Source: Xiphophorus maculatus (taxonomy: Eukaryota; Chordata; Actinopteri; Cyprinodontiformes; Poeciliidae). Taken from it: 64,000 nt of DNA. Positions within the stretch are counted from its first letter, which is position 1. Each line of letters starts with the position of its first letter. The position numbers and the translations under genes were made by a program. The notes under the pieces were generated by a model that was given only the letters and a program-made list of their open reading frames with translations, was not told the origin of the DNA and searched no databases. The stretch lies in assembly GCF_002775205.1 (NCBI RefSeq), contig NC_036453.1, positions 7,901,103-7,965,102 on the forward strand, given 5' to 3'. Positions 54,101 to 63,180 of this stretch are shown one piece after another.

Positions 54101-54673
54101 AACGTCCATTTTCACCAGAAACTGTTTGTCCTGTAAACAGGGCATAAATCTGCCCCCGTTGTGCCCCGGTTCTGCCCCGGTTCTGGGCTTAAAGAAGTGG
54201 GTTTCTGAAGGTCTTTGAAAGATTTTCTTTTAATGTTTTCTGCTTATTTAGTGTTTTTGTTCCATCAAGGTTTTCAGAGGAAAACTGCTAACATTTTATT
54301 TACAAAAATGTCATGAAATGAAGAATAAAAACAGAAAGCTGGTGGTTGAGTTTATTTAAAACTGGCATTTTATAAATAAATATAAAATTAAGAAGCGGTT
54401 TGAACAAAAGGTTTTTATTCTGTGTAGTAAATAACAGTTGGACGTTCTTTGACCCAATAAACATGTTTCCTGGTGTATAAATGTAAATATTGCGGCGCAT
54501 TTATGTAAAAGCTGCAGAAACAAAGAGCCATTTTGAACATGTTTGTAACTGAAACCAGTGTGCTTCTGTTTCCTCAGGTCCAAATTACTCTGACCACTCA
54601 TGACTGTGGAGGGATTTCTAAACGGGACGTCAAAATGGCCAAATTTATTGACAAAATTGCTCTTTCAATGTAA
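39120..54673 (+). CDS. pcbd2: pcbd2: pterin-4-alpha-carbinolamine dehydratase 2 (DCoH2)
   Basis: Four coding exons: 39120-39221, 40647-40778, 50503-50583 and 54578-54673, all phase 0, giving about 136 residues (human 130). The enzyme dehydrates 4a-hydroxytetrahydrobiopterin, the product of aromatic amino-acid hydroxylases, so that the cofactor can be recycled. The family also acts as a dimerisation cofactor of HNF1. Exon 1 encodes an Arg/Ser/Leu-rich, acid-free N-terminus ([15 protein letters not shown]...) that looks like a mitochondrial presequence, as expected for PCBD2. Exon 2 starts after GTCCAG. Exon 3 carries [15 protein letters not shown] and the catalytic NHHPEW (His95, His96). Exon 4 starts [12 protein letters not shown] with the third catalytic His (about 113). 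The 17-residue spacing between the second and third His matches the family. All catalytic residues are intact. An AATAAA at 54749-54754 ends the gene. Intron 2 is 9.7 kb, unusually large beside its neighbours, and holds candidate regulatory islands. Confidence 0.95.
41418..41850. mobile_element. Fold-back element, GGGCTGAAACGATT family
   Basis: Begins AGGGCTGAAACGATTGGTC and ends AATCGATTAATCGTTTCAGCCC. The ends are long inverted repeats, and inner blocks such as AAAGACCGTTTGC and AAATGGTCTTTT also mirror. About 430 bp, non-coding, in pcbd2 intron 2. A fragment with the same left end lies at 50826. Confidence 0.65.
41995..42180. promoter_or_regulatory. GC-rich island in pcbd2 intron 2 (candidate regulatory)
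   Basis: An abrupt GC-rich, repeat-free segment right after the fold-back element, with TAATCC (bicoid/Pitx-type site) at its start and CCGCATTAGGCGGAG near its end. It has no coding signal. Regulatory status is inferred from composition and setting only. Confidence 0.25.
43672..43712 (-). pseudogene. Tc1-like transposase scrap
   Basis: The reverse complement encodes [11 protein letters not shown], the same Tc1 catalytic-region block seen in ddx46 intron 13. Nothing else of the element remains nearby. Confidence 0.5.
44530..44656. repeat. (TCC)n microsatellite
   Basis: About 42 TCC units, nearly pure, in pcbd2 intron 2. It produces long artificial polyserine and polyproline frames. The strict pyrimidine strand could form triplex DNA. 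Confidence 0.95.
45760..45915 (+). mobile_element. LINE 3' end fragment
   Basis: Shows the typical fish LINE tail: ACACAGACTGCTACAGGAA, TTATCCTGCC, then CTCTTTGGGATCAATAAAGT and a TTTGAATTTTACTTTGAATT repeat end. 5'-truncated and non-coding. Confidence 0.5.
46130..46850. promoter_or_regulatory. Candidate conserved regulatory block 1, pcbd2 intron 2
   Basis: About 700 bp of GC-rich, repeat-free DNA inside an AT-rich, repeat-laden intron. It contains clustered motifs: CGTCAAATTATTTCATCC, TGTATGACAATCACGCTG, CGTCAAATTATCTGAGTC (the CGTCAAATTAT word occurs twice about 100 bp apart), CAGCTGCAGCTGCTG E-boxes and ACAATAC (SOX-like). The open frames (46565-46747 + and 46434-46195 -) have no family similarity. 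I infer an enhancer, possibly of the neighbouring pitx1 landscape; not testable here. Confidence 0.35.
48145..48700. promoter_or_regulatory. Candidate conserved regulatory block 2, pcbd2 intron 2
   Basis: A 550-bp repeat-free block with dense homeodomain and forkhead/SOX-type words: TCAATTACTTAAATTGATC, CCAATTTGATCGAGCTG, GTAAACAATGG, TTGATTTAATTAGGC, GGCTTAATTGAGATT and GATAATTAGAATTACGG. Composition and word density look like a vertebrate conserved non-coding element. No reading frame with family similarity exists. Confidence 0.4.
48741..48895. repeat. GC-rich minisatellite (GCCGTGCCATGCTGC)n
   Basis: About 155 bp of imperfect 10- to 15-base units built from CTGCGCC, GTGCCGTG and GTGCCATG. 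It is open in several frames only because it repeats. It sits directly next to candidate regulatory block 2. Confidence 0.85.
51040..51365 (+). mobile_element. AGTAACTAGTTAC-family transposon in pcbd2 intron 3
   Basis: Shares GGATTTTCTTCCCACTGAAT, GTCATTTTGGTTCTTAAAAT and CAGTTACTCAGTACTAGAGT with the copies at 15176 and 37125. The left end merges with a GGGCTGAAACGATT fold-back fragment at 50826. Confidence 0.55.
51370..51570. promoter_or_regulatory. Candidate regulatory block, pcbd2 intron 3
   Basis: A 200-bp GC-rich block directly after a transposon copy, containing CCTAATCCACTC (Pitx/bicoid-type TAATCC) and TTTATTAAAGCGG. No coding signal. Candidate only. Confidence 0.3.
51993..52364. 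mobile_element. Palindromic MITE with GGTAACACTTTATT ends
   Basis: The left end GGTAACACTTTATTTGACG mirrors the right end CGTCAATAAAGTGTCGCC. Inner arms GTCATAAACATGACATAACACC and GGTGTCATGTTTATGATGG also mirror. About 370 bp, non-coding, in pcbd2 intron 3. Confidence 0.7.
53045..54147. mobile_element. Fold-back DNA element carrying a minisatellite
   Basis: The left end (GGCCTTGTTAACACGACA ... TGAAAATTTAATTTTTGTTCC) is an imperfect inverted match of the right end (rc: TGCCCTGTTTACAGGACA ... GGTGAAAATGGACGTTTTG). The interior includes the 53272-53651 minisatellite and about 450 bp of unique sequence, with no transposase frame. Boundaries are approximate. Confidence 0.5.
53272..53651. repeat. 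18-bp minisatellite (CGTTCCCCCATCGGGTCC)n
   Basis: About 21 units of 17-18 bases, with variants ATCAGG/ATCGGG, TTC/CCC and occasional one-base-short units. Because most units are multiples of three, both strands show long spurious frames. Units have no spacer structure like a CRISPR array. Confidence 0.9.
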
Positions 54674-54770
54674 TGTCTTCAGACGTTGTCCTGAAGTGTA
54701 ATTTTTAGTAAGTCAGAGTTTTTCCACATCATTCTTTTGTTTACTATCAATAAAATGTGTGAAAATGGAC
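54674..54770 (+). other. pcbd2 3' UTR
   Basis: Short 3' UTR with AATAAA at 54749-54754. Confidence 0.55.
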
Positions 54771-56214
54771 CAAAATGAGGTTTTTCCTTCAGAGGCCTGA
54801 TTCTGGTTTTTCGGGTGGAAAGATTGTAGATTTGATCCATTTTATCACCGACTGCCTGATTTTGGCAGCATTTCTCCTTGCAGAAGGTAATAAAATAAAT
54901 TGCGAATACTTTTTCTGCGTAGGACTTGGCAGGAAACGACGTGTTCCTGACTCCGTCCTCCTACAGTCGTATTTTTTTGTTTTGGCTTCGCAGGTTGGAG
55001 CAAAGCGAAGGACCCCTTGAACTTTCCCTCTTTTTATGTATTTATTGGGATTCTTTGATAGACCAACACAAAGTGATGCAGAACTGCGAAGTGGAAGAAA
55101 AATGATTTTTCATTTTTGATTTTTACATTTGCATTCAATCACTTTCACTTCCATTCCTGTAAATAATTTCTGGGGCAACCAATTGGATAAACTGCATGAA
55201 ACATCATCTTAAACTGTTATTCTGCTGGTTGGGAAAAAATCTGACTTTAGAAAATAAAATGTTAGTCTTTTCAGGATTAAATCTGGATTAAAGCAGCTTT
55301 TCACTCGTTTTATTCACCAACCTGGTTTCATCACATGCAGATGAAACTGGAACAACTTGGAGAAAAATGTTTTCAAAACTTTAATCACATTTTTTAACAG
55401 ATTTCATTTAAACATTTCAAACACAAATGTTCCAGATTTTATCATTTATGTTTTAATGTATCGTAGAAATGTACAGCTGATATTTTACACTCATTTTTTA
55501 AAACTTGCTTAAGTTGAAAAGAAGAAGACATTTTTTTTATTTGTCTCATGTTTTGATCTTGGAGTTTAACTTCAGGATGGCAGGAAAATGTCCATGAAAC
55601 AGATCCACGTGTTTGAGTTTTTCTTTATTATGAAGCCAAATGTTTTTTATTTATGTCTTGGAGACAAAAAGATAAACTAACTACAGGCGTTTCACGTTTG
55701 GCACAACATCTACTTGCTGCTTGTTTTCCTTAATCTCGCTCCTGTCCCTCCGGCCAAAAGGCAGCAACAATCTATCTTTACTACTAGAAACACAAAAATA
55801 AAGAAATGGTTTTAAATGAGTTCATCAGTCACAGATAATTATTTAAAAAGCCAAATCCAGATTTGAATCTGAGAAAATTGGATTTACGATTACAGTACGA
55901 AACATTTAAACTTTCTGCTTGTGTTGATCTAAACACTGAAAGCAGATTTAATTCTTTCACCCCCTCCATCAGTTATGAGCCACAAAATAACTTGGACCTT
56001 TTCAGTCCTTTATTTTGGGAAGGTGATCAACGTTACGGCGGCGGCAGCAGATTACCTGGTGCTGTTTACAGTAACCAGAGTAAAAGATGAACGTTAGCAT
56101 TAGGCTAACAGGCCGGCAATAGACAGGAATTCTTAAACATTGTGAGTATTTAGCAGTAAAATAAACTTACACTTACCTTCATGAACGCACAATACTGAAC
56201 CTGATTAGATCCGT
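54771..56214. other. Downstream spacer, no gene seen
   Basis: AT-rich DNA. A segment near 55050-55100 (TTGATAGACCAACACAAAGTG, TGAAGTGGAAG-like) resembles a fish DNA-transposon border, but I cannot delimit it. No exon of a catsper3-like channel or any other gene was recognised. Confidence 0.35.
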
Positions 56215-56440
56215 GTGTCGCATCTAAATACGTCCGGGTGGAAACCAGACATCCACCCACAAATCCCAGTTTTTCTGAGATTGGAGTGAAGACCTGAGCA
56301 TCATCTGCATAATTATCATATCTGATCTTATTCCTGTCAGTAATCCAAGCTGGTCGGAGCTTCTAGATGTTAAATAACATGGACTCCAGGACAGAACCCT
56401 GAGGAACCCCACATGTGATTTCTGTCAGAAGTTACTTATT
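56215..56440 (-). pseudogene. LINE reverse-transcriptase fragment
   Basis: The reverse complement encodes two hallmark reverse-transcriptase blocks in order: GVPQGSVLESMLFN and, after a short decayed stretch, YADDAQVFTPIS with the catalytic YADD. They are joined by an out-of-frame stretch and followed by an L2/Rex-like LGFVGGCLVSTR-type segment with lesions. Only about 225 bp remain, so it is a dead insertion. Confidence 0.7.
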
Positions 56441-57164
56441 AACACAAAGAACTTCCTGTTCTTCAGGTTCTGTTAGGGGTCAGACTTTCTGAATATTTAC
56501 ATAAATTATGTAATTTGTATGGTCACAAAATGTGATGCTTTTTCCCCCATTGTTTCATCGGTTGGTGTACATGTCGGCTCATCTGTGAACATTTTCATTT
56601 ATTTTTGTGAACAGAAATCAGACAAATGTTGTTTTTGTTCTTCCCAAGCCGACGCGCCTTCATGAAAACAGAACCAGTGAGTTCAGGTGTTTTTAATGGT
56701 TTCCAGCTCATGCAGCTCATCTGTATTGTTTCAACTGAACACATGTTCTTCTTGTCCCTAATTCAAACAGAAGAGCCAAATGTTCACTGGTTGCCAGTTA
56801 AAATGCTGGTTTCCATAATGATGATACCAGGATGGGAAAGAAGAGATCAGAGTTCTGTTACGACGGAAAATCTGCAACATTTTCAGATCTATTATATCTA
56901 TGTGCAATTATTAATTATGTTACATCAGGTTTTTATTGTCTTCTAGCCTACTTCATGTTGTCAGACATGTTCTATTAAAATGAAGAGAAACTAAACCGCC
57001 TCAAAAAATTAATCACATTTAAGTCATTATTTAATAAAGACGTTTGGGTTTATACACAGCAAACAGTGTTTGGATTGTTTATTGTGTTGAAAGACACATT
57101 TTTTATTTTCTCATGTAGTGAAAATCTGTGAGAGAGAAAACACTGACAGCAGCACGTTAAAGAG

Positions 57165-57615
57165 GAAGAGTCACATTTTGGACATTTTCCTATTTCCATT
57201 TCAGTCTGTGATTAAAAACACTCATCTGTTTCTTGGCAATAAGTTTGTTGTGATTTTTGGTGTCTGGAAAACGAGCCATTTCTAAAACTTCCAGAGTGTA
57301 GCAATCCCTGGTTTTCCTTTGTACAATGGCTGCTGGAAAAGACAAGAGTTTAGTTGCTGCAGTCTGGTTGGTTGTGCAGGAGGCTCCACCAATGCTTCTC
57401 AAAGACGTACAGTTTTATAACTGCCCACCTGTTTGCAGCCATTTTGTTGTGAGTGTAACGGGTGAGTTGGGGGCGTGGCCAGCAGCAGCTTGTCTAGATT
57501 TAAAGCGACAGAGACCCTAAAACGGCTCAGACTGAAATCTTAGAATGATTTGGTGCTTCAAATGTAGTACAGATGTTTTGTTTAGGCCGTAGATCTGTCC
57601 TGACCTGGTTAGGAA
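57165..57615 (+). mobile_element. Dispersed 0.5-kb element, GGCTGCTGGAA family (copy 2)
   Basis: Collinear with 12765-13330 and 58960-59570, with the same GTACAATGGCTGCTGG, GGGCGTGGCCAGCAGCAGC and GGCTCAGACTGAAATCT blocks. This copy is closest to copy 3 (both share TTGTCTxGATTTAAAGCGACA). Confidence 0.6.
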
Positions 57616-58149
57616 GCAGAAAGAATCACCTTTAAATCTGAAGCTGATTATTAAAGTCTTACTGCATTTCTTCATTGTTTAGCAACAGAAACATTTAATT
57701 TACAGTTTTTATTTCTCTTTCACTTTATTTTTTTAAACTTCTTCAGCAAACTTTTTCACAATGAGAGTTAAATATTCTGCACATGTAATTTGCAAGTTAT
57801 CCCCGTCCAACTGGTTCTGTATATTGTAAGTAACTTTAGGTAAGTGAAGCTGTTTTCATCATTATATTTCCTTCACTTCTCTTAGAAACTTCACTTCTCG
57901 CTCCAAAGCGAAGAAGCTCTGGATCTAAAGAGACGTCAGGTCAGTTTGAATTTGATGTTTTTTATTTGTAATCATTGATGCTGATCTGACTGTAAAACTT
58001 TAACATGTAACTTTTTACCAGAACAGAAAATTACAGCTTCATATGTTTGGAAACATTTTCCTTTAAACATGATGAGTCGTTAATTTCATGTTACTGAAAT
58101 AAAGCAGAGTATCCAGAGTTACCGGACCGAGCTGAGCCGGACCGAGCTG

Positions 58150-58312
58150 AGCCGGACCGGTCCAGATGAGGCTCCTTCATGTAATTGGCCTCAGCTGATG
58201 GCCAGAAGCTGCTACTGGCCAAGTCAGCCCTCCATTAGTGAGCTCCCTGCTTTTTGCCCCCTTAATCCAGTTTGGGCTCCAGCTACTAATTCTGCAACGC
58301 CAGCAGTCCGGC

Positions 58313-58367
<55 letters not shown>

Positions 58368-58800
58368 GAGAGCAGAGCGACTGCAGGAGCAGAGGGGAGG
58401 AAATGACACACTGTGATTTGTTTTGTCTTTAGGATGAGTAAAATAATTCTCGTCAGCATAAATGTCCGGCCGGCCCGCGGAGCAGGAACTGCAGGGAGTT
58501 ATTTACACCAGAGAGCAGAAACCACAAGCACATTAGAGGCTCTCTGGGTTCCTTCCAAGCGGCCGCGGAGCCAGATGGCCGCCATATATCTGCTGCTCCA
58601 GGGTCCGGCCTCTGGCACCGCCGGACGGCTGAAGTGGCTGCGATGTGACGGCGAGGCTTTCTGAATCCACCTGGACTGAGGTCCGTTTGGAGCCTGCAGG
58701 GCAGCAGCGGCCGGCGCTGAGCGCGGAGCTCTGGCTGTTTCTGCTGCTGGAGGTCGCTGAGCGCCAAGCGTCCAGAAAGCTGCAGCCTGATGTTCAGCTC
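58150..58800. promoter_or_regulatory. Candidate regulatory block downstream of pcbd2
   Basis: GC-rich DNA flanking a CA microsatellite. Left part has GGCCTCAGCTGATGGCC, CCTCCATTAGTGAGCTCC, CCCTTAATCCAGTTTGGG (Pitx-type TAATCC) and GCTACTAATTCTGC. Right part has AATAATTCTCGTCAGCATAA, TTATTTACACC and GCCGCCATATATCTG. No coding similarity on either strand. It lies in the interval expected to contain pitx1 regulatory DNA. Confidence 0.4.
58314..58366. repeat. (CA)n microsatellite
   Basis: About 26 CA units splitting the candidate regulatory block at 58150-58800. Confidence 0.95.
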
Positions 58801-58959
58801 TGAATTTACAGCCTTTCAAAGGTTTTTATGTTTTCCTCTCATTACGGCCAAAAGCATGAATCTATTAAACTGAGATTTTAGTTGAGAACATGAAAATAAA
58901 AAATGCATTTTACTTTTTAATTTATGATTAGAGATCTGTAAAGTGTGGTGTGCATTTGA

Positions 58960-59570
58960 ATTCAGCCTTTAATTTGGACGTTTTATGCAAAATTCACATT
59001 TTGAACATTTTTATTTTTCCATTTTGGTCTCAACTGTTTCCAAAAACAGAACAAGAGATTAAAATAAAAACCCAGTGGGTTTTTGGCAATACCTTCATGA
59101 TTTTTGGTGTCTGGAAAATGAGCCGTTTCAAAAACCTCCAGATTGTTGAATCACATTGAAGGGCACTGAGCTGTTACCTAGCAACCACAACCTAGCCTGC
59201 TGCCTAGCAACCCCAGCTGATCTGCAGTGTTTGGCCAAATAGTTTTCCCACCGTACAATGGCTGCTGGAGGAGACAAGAGTTTAGCTGTTGACTTGCTGC
59301 ATTCTGGTTGGTTGTGCAGGAGGCTGCACTAATGCTTTTCAAACATGTTCGATTGTATAATAGCATATTACTAGCATATCTGTTTGCAGCCATTTTCATG
59401 TGAGTGTAAACTTTGTGTTGGGGGCGTGGCCAACAGCAGCTTGTCTGGATTTAAAGCGACAGAGACCCTAAAACAGCTCAGACTGAAATCTGACCATCTG
59501 AGAATAATTTAGTGAAGTGAATGTGATGAACATGTTTTGTGTCGACCTTAGAGTGATCCTGACCAGTTAA
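58960..59570 (+). mobile_element. Dispersed 0.5-kb element, GGCTGCTGGAA family (copy 3)
   Basis: Third collinear copy, with the GTACAATGGCTGCTGGAG, GGTTGGTTGTGCAGGAGGCT and GGGCGTGGCCAACAGCAGC blocks. It also carries CTAGCAACC repeats near 59180-59215. Confidence 0.6.
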
Positions 59571-60239
59571 AGGAAGCGTAGACCTGGTGTTCTGCTGCCT
59601 GAACGACTCGGAGGTTTCTTAGCATGAAAAACAGTAGAGGTCAGGGTCAAAGTTCAAACCAGAGTTAGTTCATAAAACAATTCCCCAAGCTTTGAAGATT
59701 TCACAGATCACTGTTCCTCTGGTGGAAATGGAAAGACTGCAGCACAAATGCAAACCTTGTAGCTGAATGAAAGAAGAGCGATAACTAGAGAAACATCCCA
59801 GAGGCCGAAGGTCACTGAGGACGACCTGCAGAAATCAGACAGAGGAACAGCTGCTGGTTCTGCTCTGGTGTGGAGCCTCACTCAGCCCACTGCTGGTCAG
59901 CTGGACGGATTTGAAGGTCTATTTTATCTCAAGGCTCCTTCAGCTTGGAGCAGCAGCACCACAGAGCCGCTGATGGGACACACGACTCACTGCTCAGTGT
60001 TTGGGTCGCTGTTGGCTGACAGTCCCAACATGACGGGTCGTGTTGGTCACGTGACCCCAGGTGGGAATCGCTGAGGAGACGAGTTGATGCTGCTGAGTTA
60101 GAAAGAGAAAATCTGCGATCAGATCCTGTTCAGCGTCTTCAAGAGACTTTCTGTTGTCCTTCAGACGCTCAGATCTGATCTCTGGAACACAGCTTCAGTG
60201 GAAACTAGAGATCAGTCTGACCTCTGACCTGACCCCTGG

Positions 60240-60490
60240 GTTCCACAGTGGGCCTTCTAGCAGCTGCAGAACATTTCCAGAACCAGAGACTAAAGTCTCA
60301 GATCAGAGAAACTCATCCAGGCTTTAGTTTCTCTTTAGTGGCTTTGATTCCTGCAGCAGCGTCTTCACAGGTCTGATTGACAACCCAACGGTCCAGAACG
60401 CTGCTGCTGGAGTTCTGACTAGAACCAGGAGGATAGAGACACCATCCAGTTCTACACCACCTAGCTCTACACCACCCGGTTCTAAGGTTG
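60240..60490 (+). pseudogene. LINE (L2/Rex-like) polyprotein fragment
   Basis: At about 60391-60441 the plus strand encodes VQNAAAGVLTRTRRIET, the well-known block after the reverse transcriptase of fish L2/Rex LINEs. Upstream, KLIQAFVSL at about 60305-60335 matches the block that normally precedes it, but stop codons intervene. Dead fragment. Confidence 0.55.
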
Positions 60491-61748
60491 ATCAGATTCT
60501 CTTTGCTGCATTTTACTGATAAAAACTGAGATAAATGTAACTTTTCTATAGCAAAGCTAAATGCATGTTGATGTTGACGTTACTGGAAACAGCAACAGCT
60601 GGTTCTACAAATGATTGACCTGCAGAACATTGTATTTTTTTGTGAAAAATGTAGAGTTTTGTGTATTTTCTTCCAGTTTCATGTGTGCTTGTTGTTTGTG
60701 CTGCAGCAGCTGCATCTTATCTCACAGTAAGTAGATCAATAAATCCTGGACTGAAGCTCCTGTTGCTCTTTACTGCTCCAGTTTTCAGCCTGTTGCGTCT
60801 GCAGGAATGTGCTGAACAATAAGTCGATGCTGCTCCTCTGGAGAAAACGCCCTGAAAGCCGCTGGCTCGGCGCCGTCACAGGATGACAGAATCAAATATT
60901 CGGCACAACGCCGCCGCTCACTGAGCTGCAGCCGGCAGCCACTGCACTCGTCCCACAAACTCGTTTTACTAACTCGTGGAAAAGTTTTGATCTGCTGGAG
61001 GAAAACGGAAATGAGACAAAAAAGATGATTTTTCCCAGTAAACTGAGTAACCCAGTAACGGTGCCTTTTAACTGGTTTATCATTTTCTAATGATGTTTTA
61101 TTTTGGGAAATTCCTCCAACATGTTCAGCGCTGAGCCAGCAGTAAAACTTTCCCTCTGATAAATCAGTCTTAATGTTTTACTTCCTTATAATATCACTTT
61201 CTTTAAATTTCTACATTTATCTGCAGTTTTCTGATTCGCTGGTTGAATCTGTGATATTTTTCATCTCATAATGATCTTGTGTTGAATAAAGGTAATAAAA
61301 CCAGATCAGCTCTCTGCTGCCTCTGATCCCTAAATGACGGTCATGTCGGCTTCGTCAGGTGCTGCAGCTCAAACACAGAGCTGCATGGAGTCACAACATT
61401 TTCTTATGACTCATATAATTACAGTGATTCATGCTGCTGGACTCGGGTTCTGAACGGCAAACTTCTGTTTTCAAACAGAACCATCAGATTCATAAATTAG
61501 AGGGTAAAATAGCTGCACAGGCTAAATGTTGGTTCATTAAATCATCTAATGCTGTTATCATGTCAACTGAGGGAACAACCATAATAAAACATAACACCAT
61601 CCAATTACTCTGGATTCATTCATTCACTTCGTGCAACAACTCAGACCTGAAACTTTCATGGAGGAAAATTACATCTTCTAATCACCTGACAAGATTAATT
61701 TCTGTTTGGATTAGGAATAAATCTGTGGAGCATCTATTCAGATTACAC

Positions 61749-62087
61749 TGCAAAAACTCAAAACCTCGCCAAGTAGTTTGGTTTAGTTTCTACCTCAGTT
61801 CACTTGACATAAAACAAAAATAACTTAAGTAACTTTTCTGTAAGTAAATAGATTTAGATTTAATATTGATTTAGCAGATTTTTCACTTATAACAAGATAT
61901 TTGTTCCATTTTATAAGTGAAATTATCTACCAGTGGAACTGGTATGTTTTAAATCAATATTAAGGGATTATTGACTTTATGTTGATCAAAAATTAATGTG
62001 AGTTAAATTTGTCTTATTTCAAGTGAACCAAGATATTTACAGTAGAAACAAGATTTAAAATACTTGGTAGGATTTAGTTTTTATAGT
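61749..62087. mobile_element. Fold-back CACTG-ended MITE (last copy)
   Basis: Begins CACTGCAAAAACTCAAAACC and ends with the inverse TTTTTATAGTG. Inner arms around TTTCACTTATAACAAGATAT and TTATAAGTGAAATTATC mirror each other. Non-coding. Confidence 0.65.
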
Positions 62088-62559
62088 GTAGATACAATTA
62101 TTAGGCGTCTCAATGCAACTTTTTCACTTCTGATCCGATATCAGTATCATACATTTATTACTTATTTTGTAAAGGAGTGTAAGGAAAGCTTAATCAGTTT
62201 TTATTATAAACTTAGTATGTGGGATAGAAATCCTGGGCCGGACTAAATGCTGGAGCGGACTGATTCCATCAGAGATTTAAGATGCGGGTCGATATCCGAT
62301 ATTTGATATCAATATCAGATCGATACTCTTGGTTATTGCTTCCAGATGTCCCAGTTGTGGCGCCCCCTGCTGGTACACCTTTAAGTAGAAAATGAGCTGA
62401 AATCTTTTAGCTTCGGTTTAAATCGGTTTGTTTCAGTTCAACGTTCGTTCCAGGAAAATGGAAATGATCTGAATCTGGAAACAGAACGAATTCTGAAAGC
62501 GGAACGCTCGGCTGGGTTCTGTCTGGGTTCTGGATGCAGAGACCGCGTTAAGTGGCGCT

Positions 62560-62610
62560 GCAGCAGCAGCAACAGCTGCAGCAACAGCTGCAGCAGCTGC
62601 AGCAGCTGTG
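62560..62610. repeat. CAG/CTG-rich tract
   Basis: About 50 bp of CAGCAGCAACAGCTGCAGCAGCTG-type units, self-complementary. A similar palindromic CAGCAGCTG tract lies at 43031-43075. Confidence 0.85.
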
Positions 62611-62669
62611 GGAGGCCTTAATTTGTAACTTTTAGGCAAAATGATGTTATAATTACACCAAATTATTTT

Positions 62670-63180
62670 CTTTAGAGCTGCAATGTGTAACTTTCATAAA
62701 AATATGTTTTAAATATTTTTTATATCTGTCTCCATGTCAGGACAGTTTGAGACAGAATCTATGAAAAAATCAATCTTCCATGTTTTCTCTCAGTGCTACC
62801 TACAAACAGCCAATCAGAGCCAGGAGGCGGGTCTTAGCGCTGTCAATCACTCTCCCTTTGCTCTCTGCTAGGCTGCAGCTAGCATAACCTGCTGTAAATT
62901 GTAAAGCTAGTTAGCATAGCCACTGATGACGGCAGATAAACTGTTTTCCTTTAATGGTAAGCTGTTCCATTAGCACATTTAGCAGCGAGTTCATGAGCTT
63001 GTTTGACAGCGCTAAGCCCCGCCTCCTGGCTCTGATTGGTTGTTTTTGGTTAATTTCTTCAGACAGTAGTATTAGCTCATAGAGGAGATCCATCTGCTCA
63101 CAGATTGTCTGTCTTATAACAAACTTTTATAGCACAGTTTGGTGCTTTTATTTTGAAAAGGCACTAAAGTTTACTTGCAG
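62670..63180. mobile_element. Fold-back repeat with GGAGGCGGGTCTTAGCGCTG arms
   Basis: The arm at 62810-62855 (CCAATCAGAGCCAGGAGGCG, then GGTCTTAGCGCTGTCAA) is inverted at 63003-63046 (TTGACAGCGCTAAGCC, then CCGCCTCCTGGCTCTGATTGG). Outer sequence is typical of a widespread fish repeat. Non-coding. Confidence 0.6.

Noticed and set aside
59640-60120. Possible transposase-like segment (around AAGGTCACTGAGGACGACCTGCAG)
   Set aside because: It faintly recalls a Tc1-type N-terminal block but no firm catalytic motif is visible, so it was not annotated.
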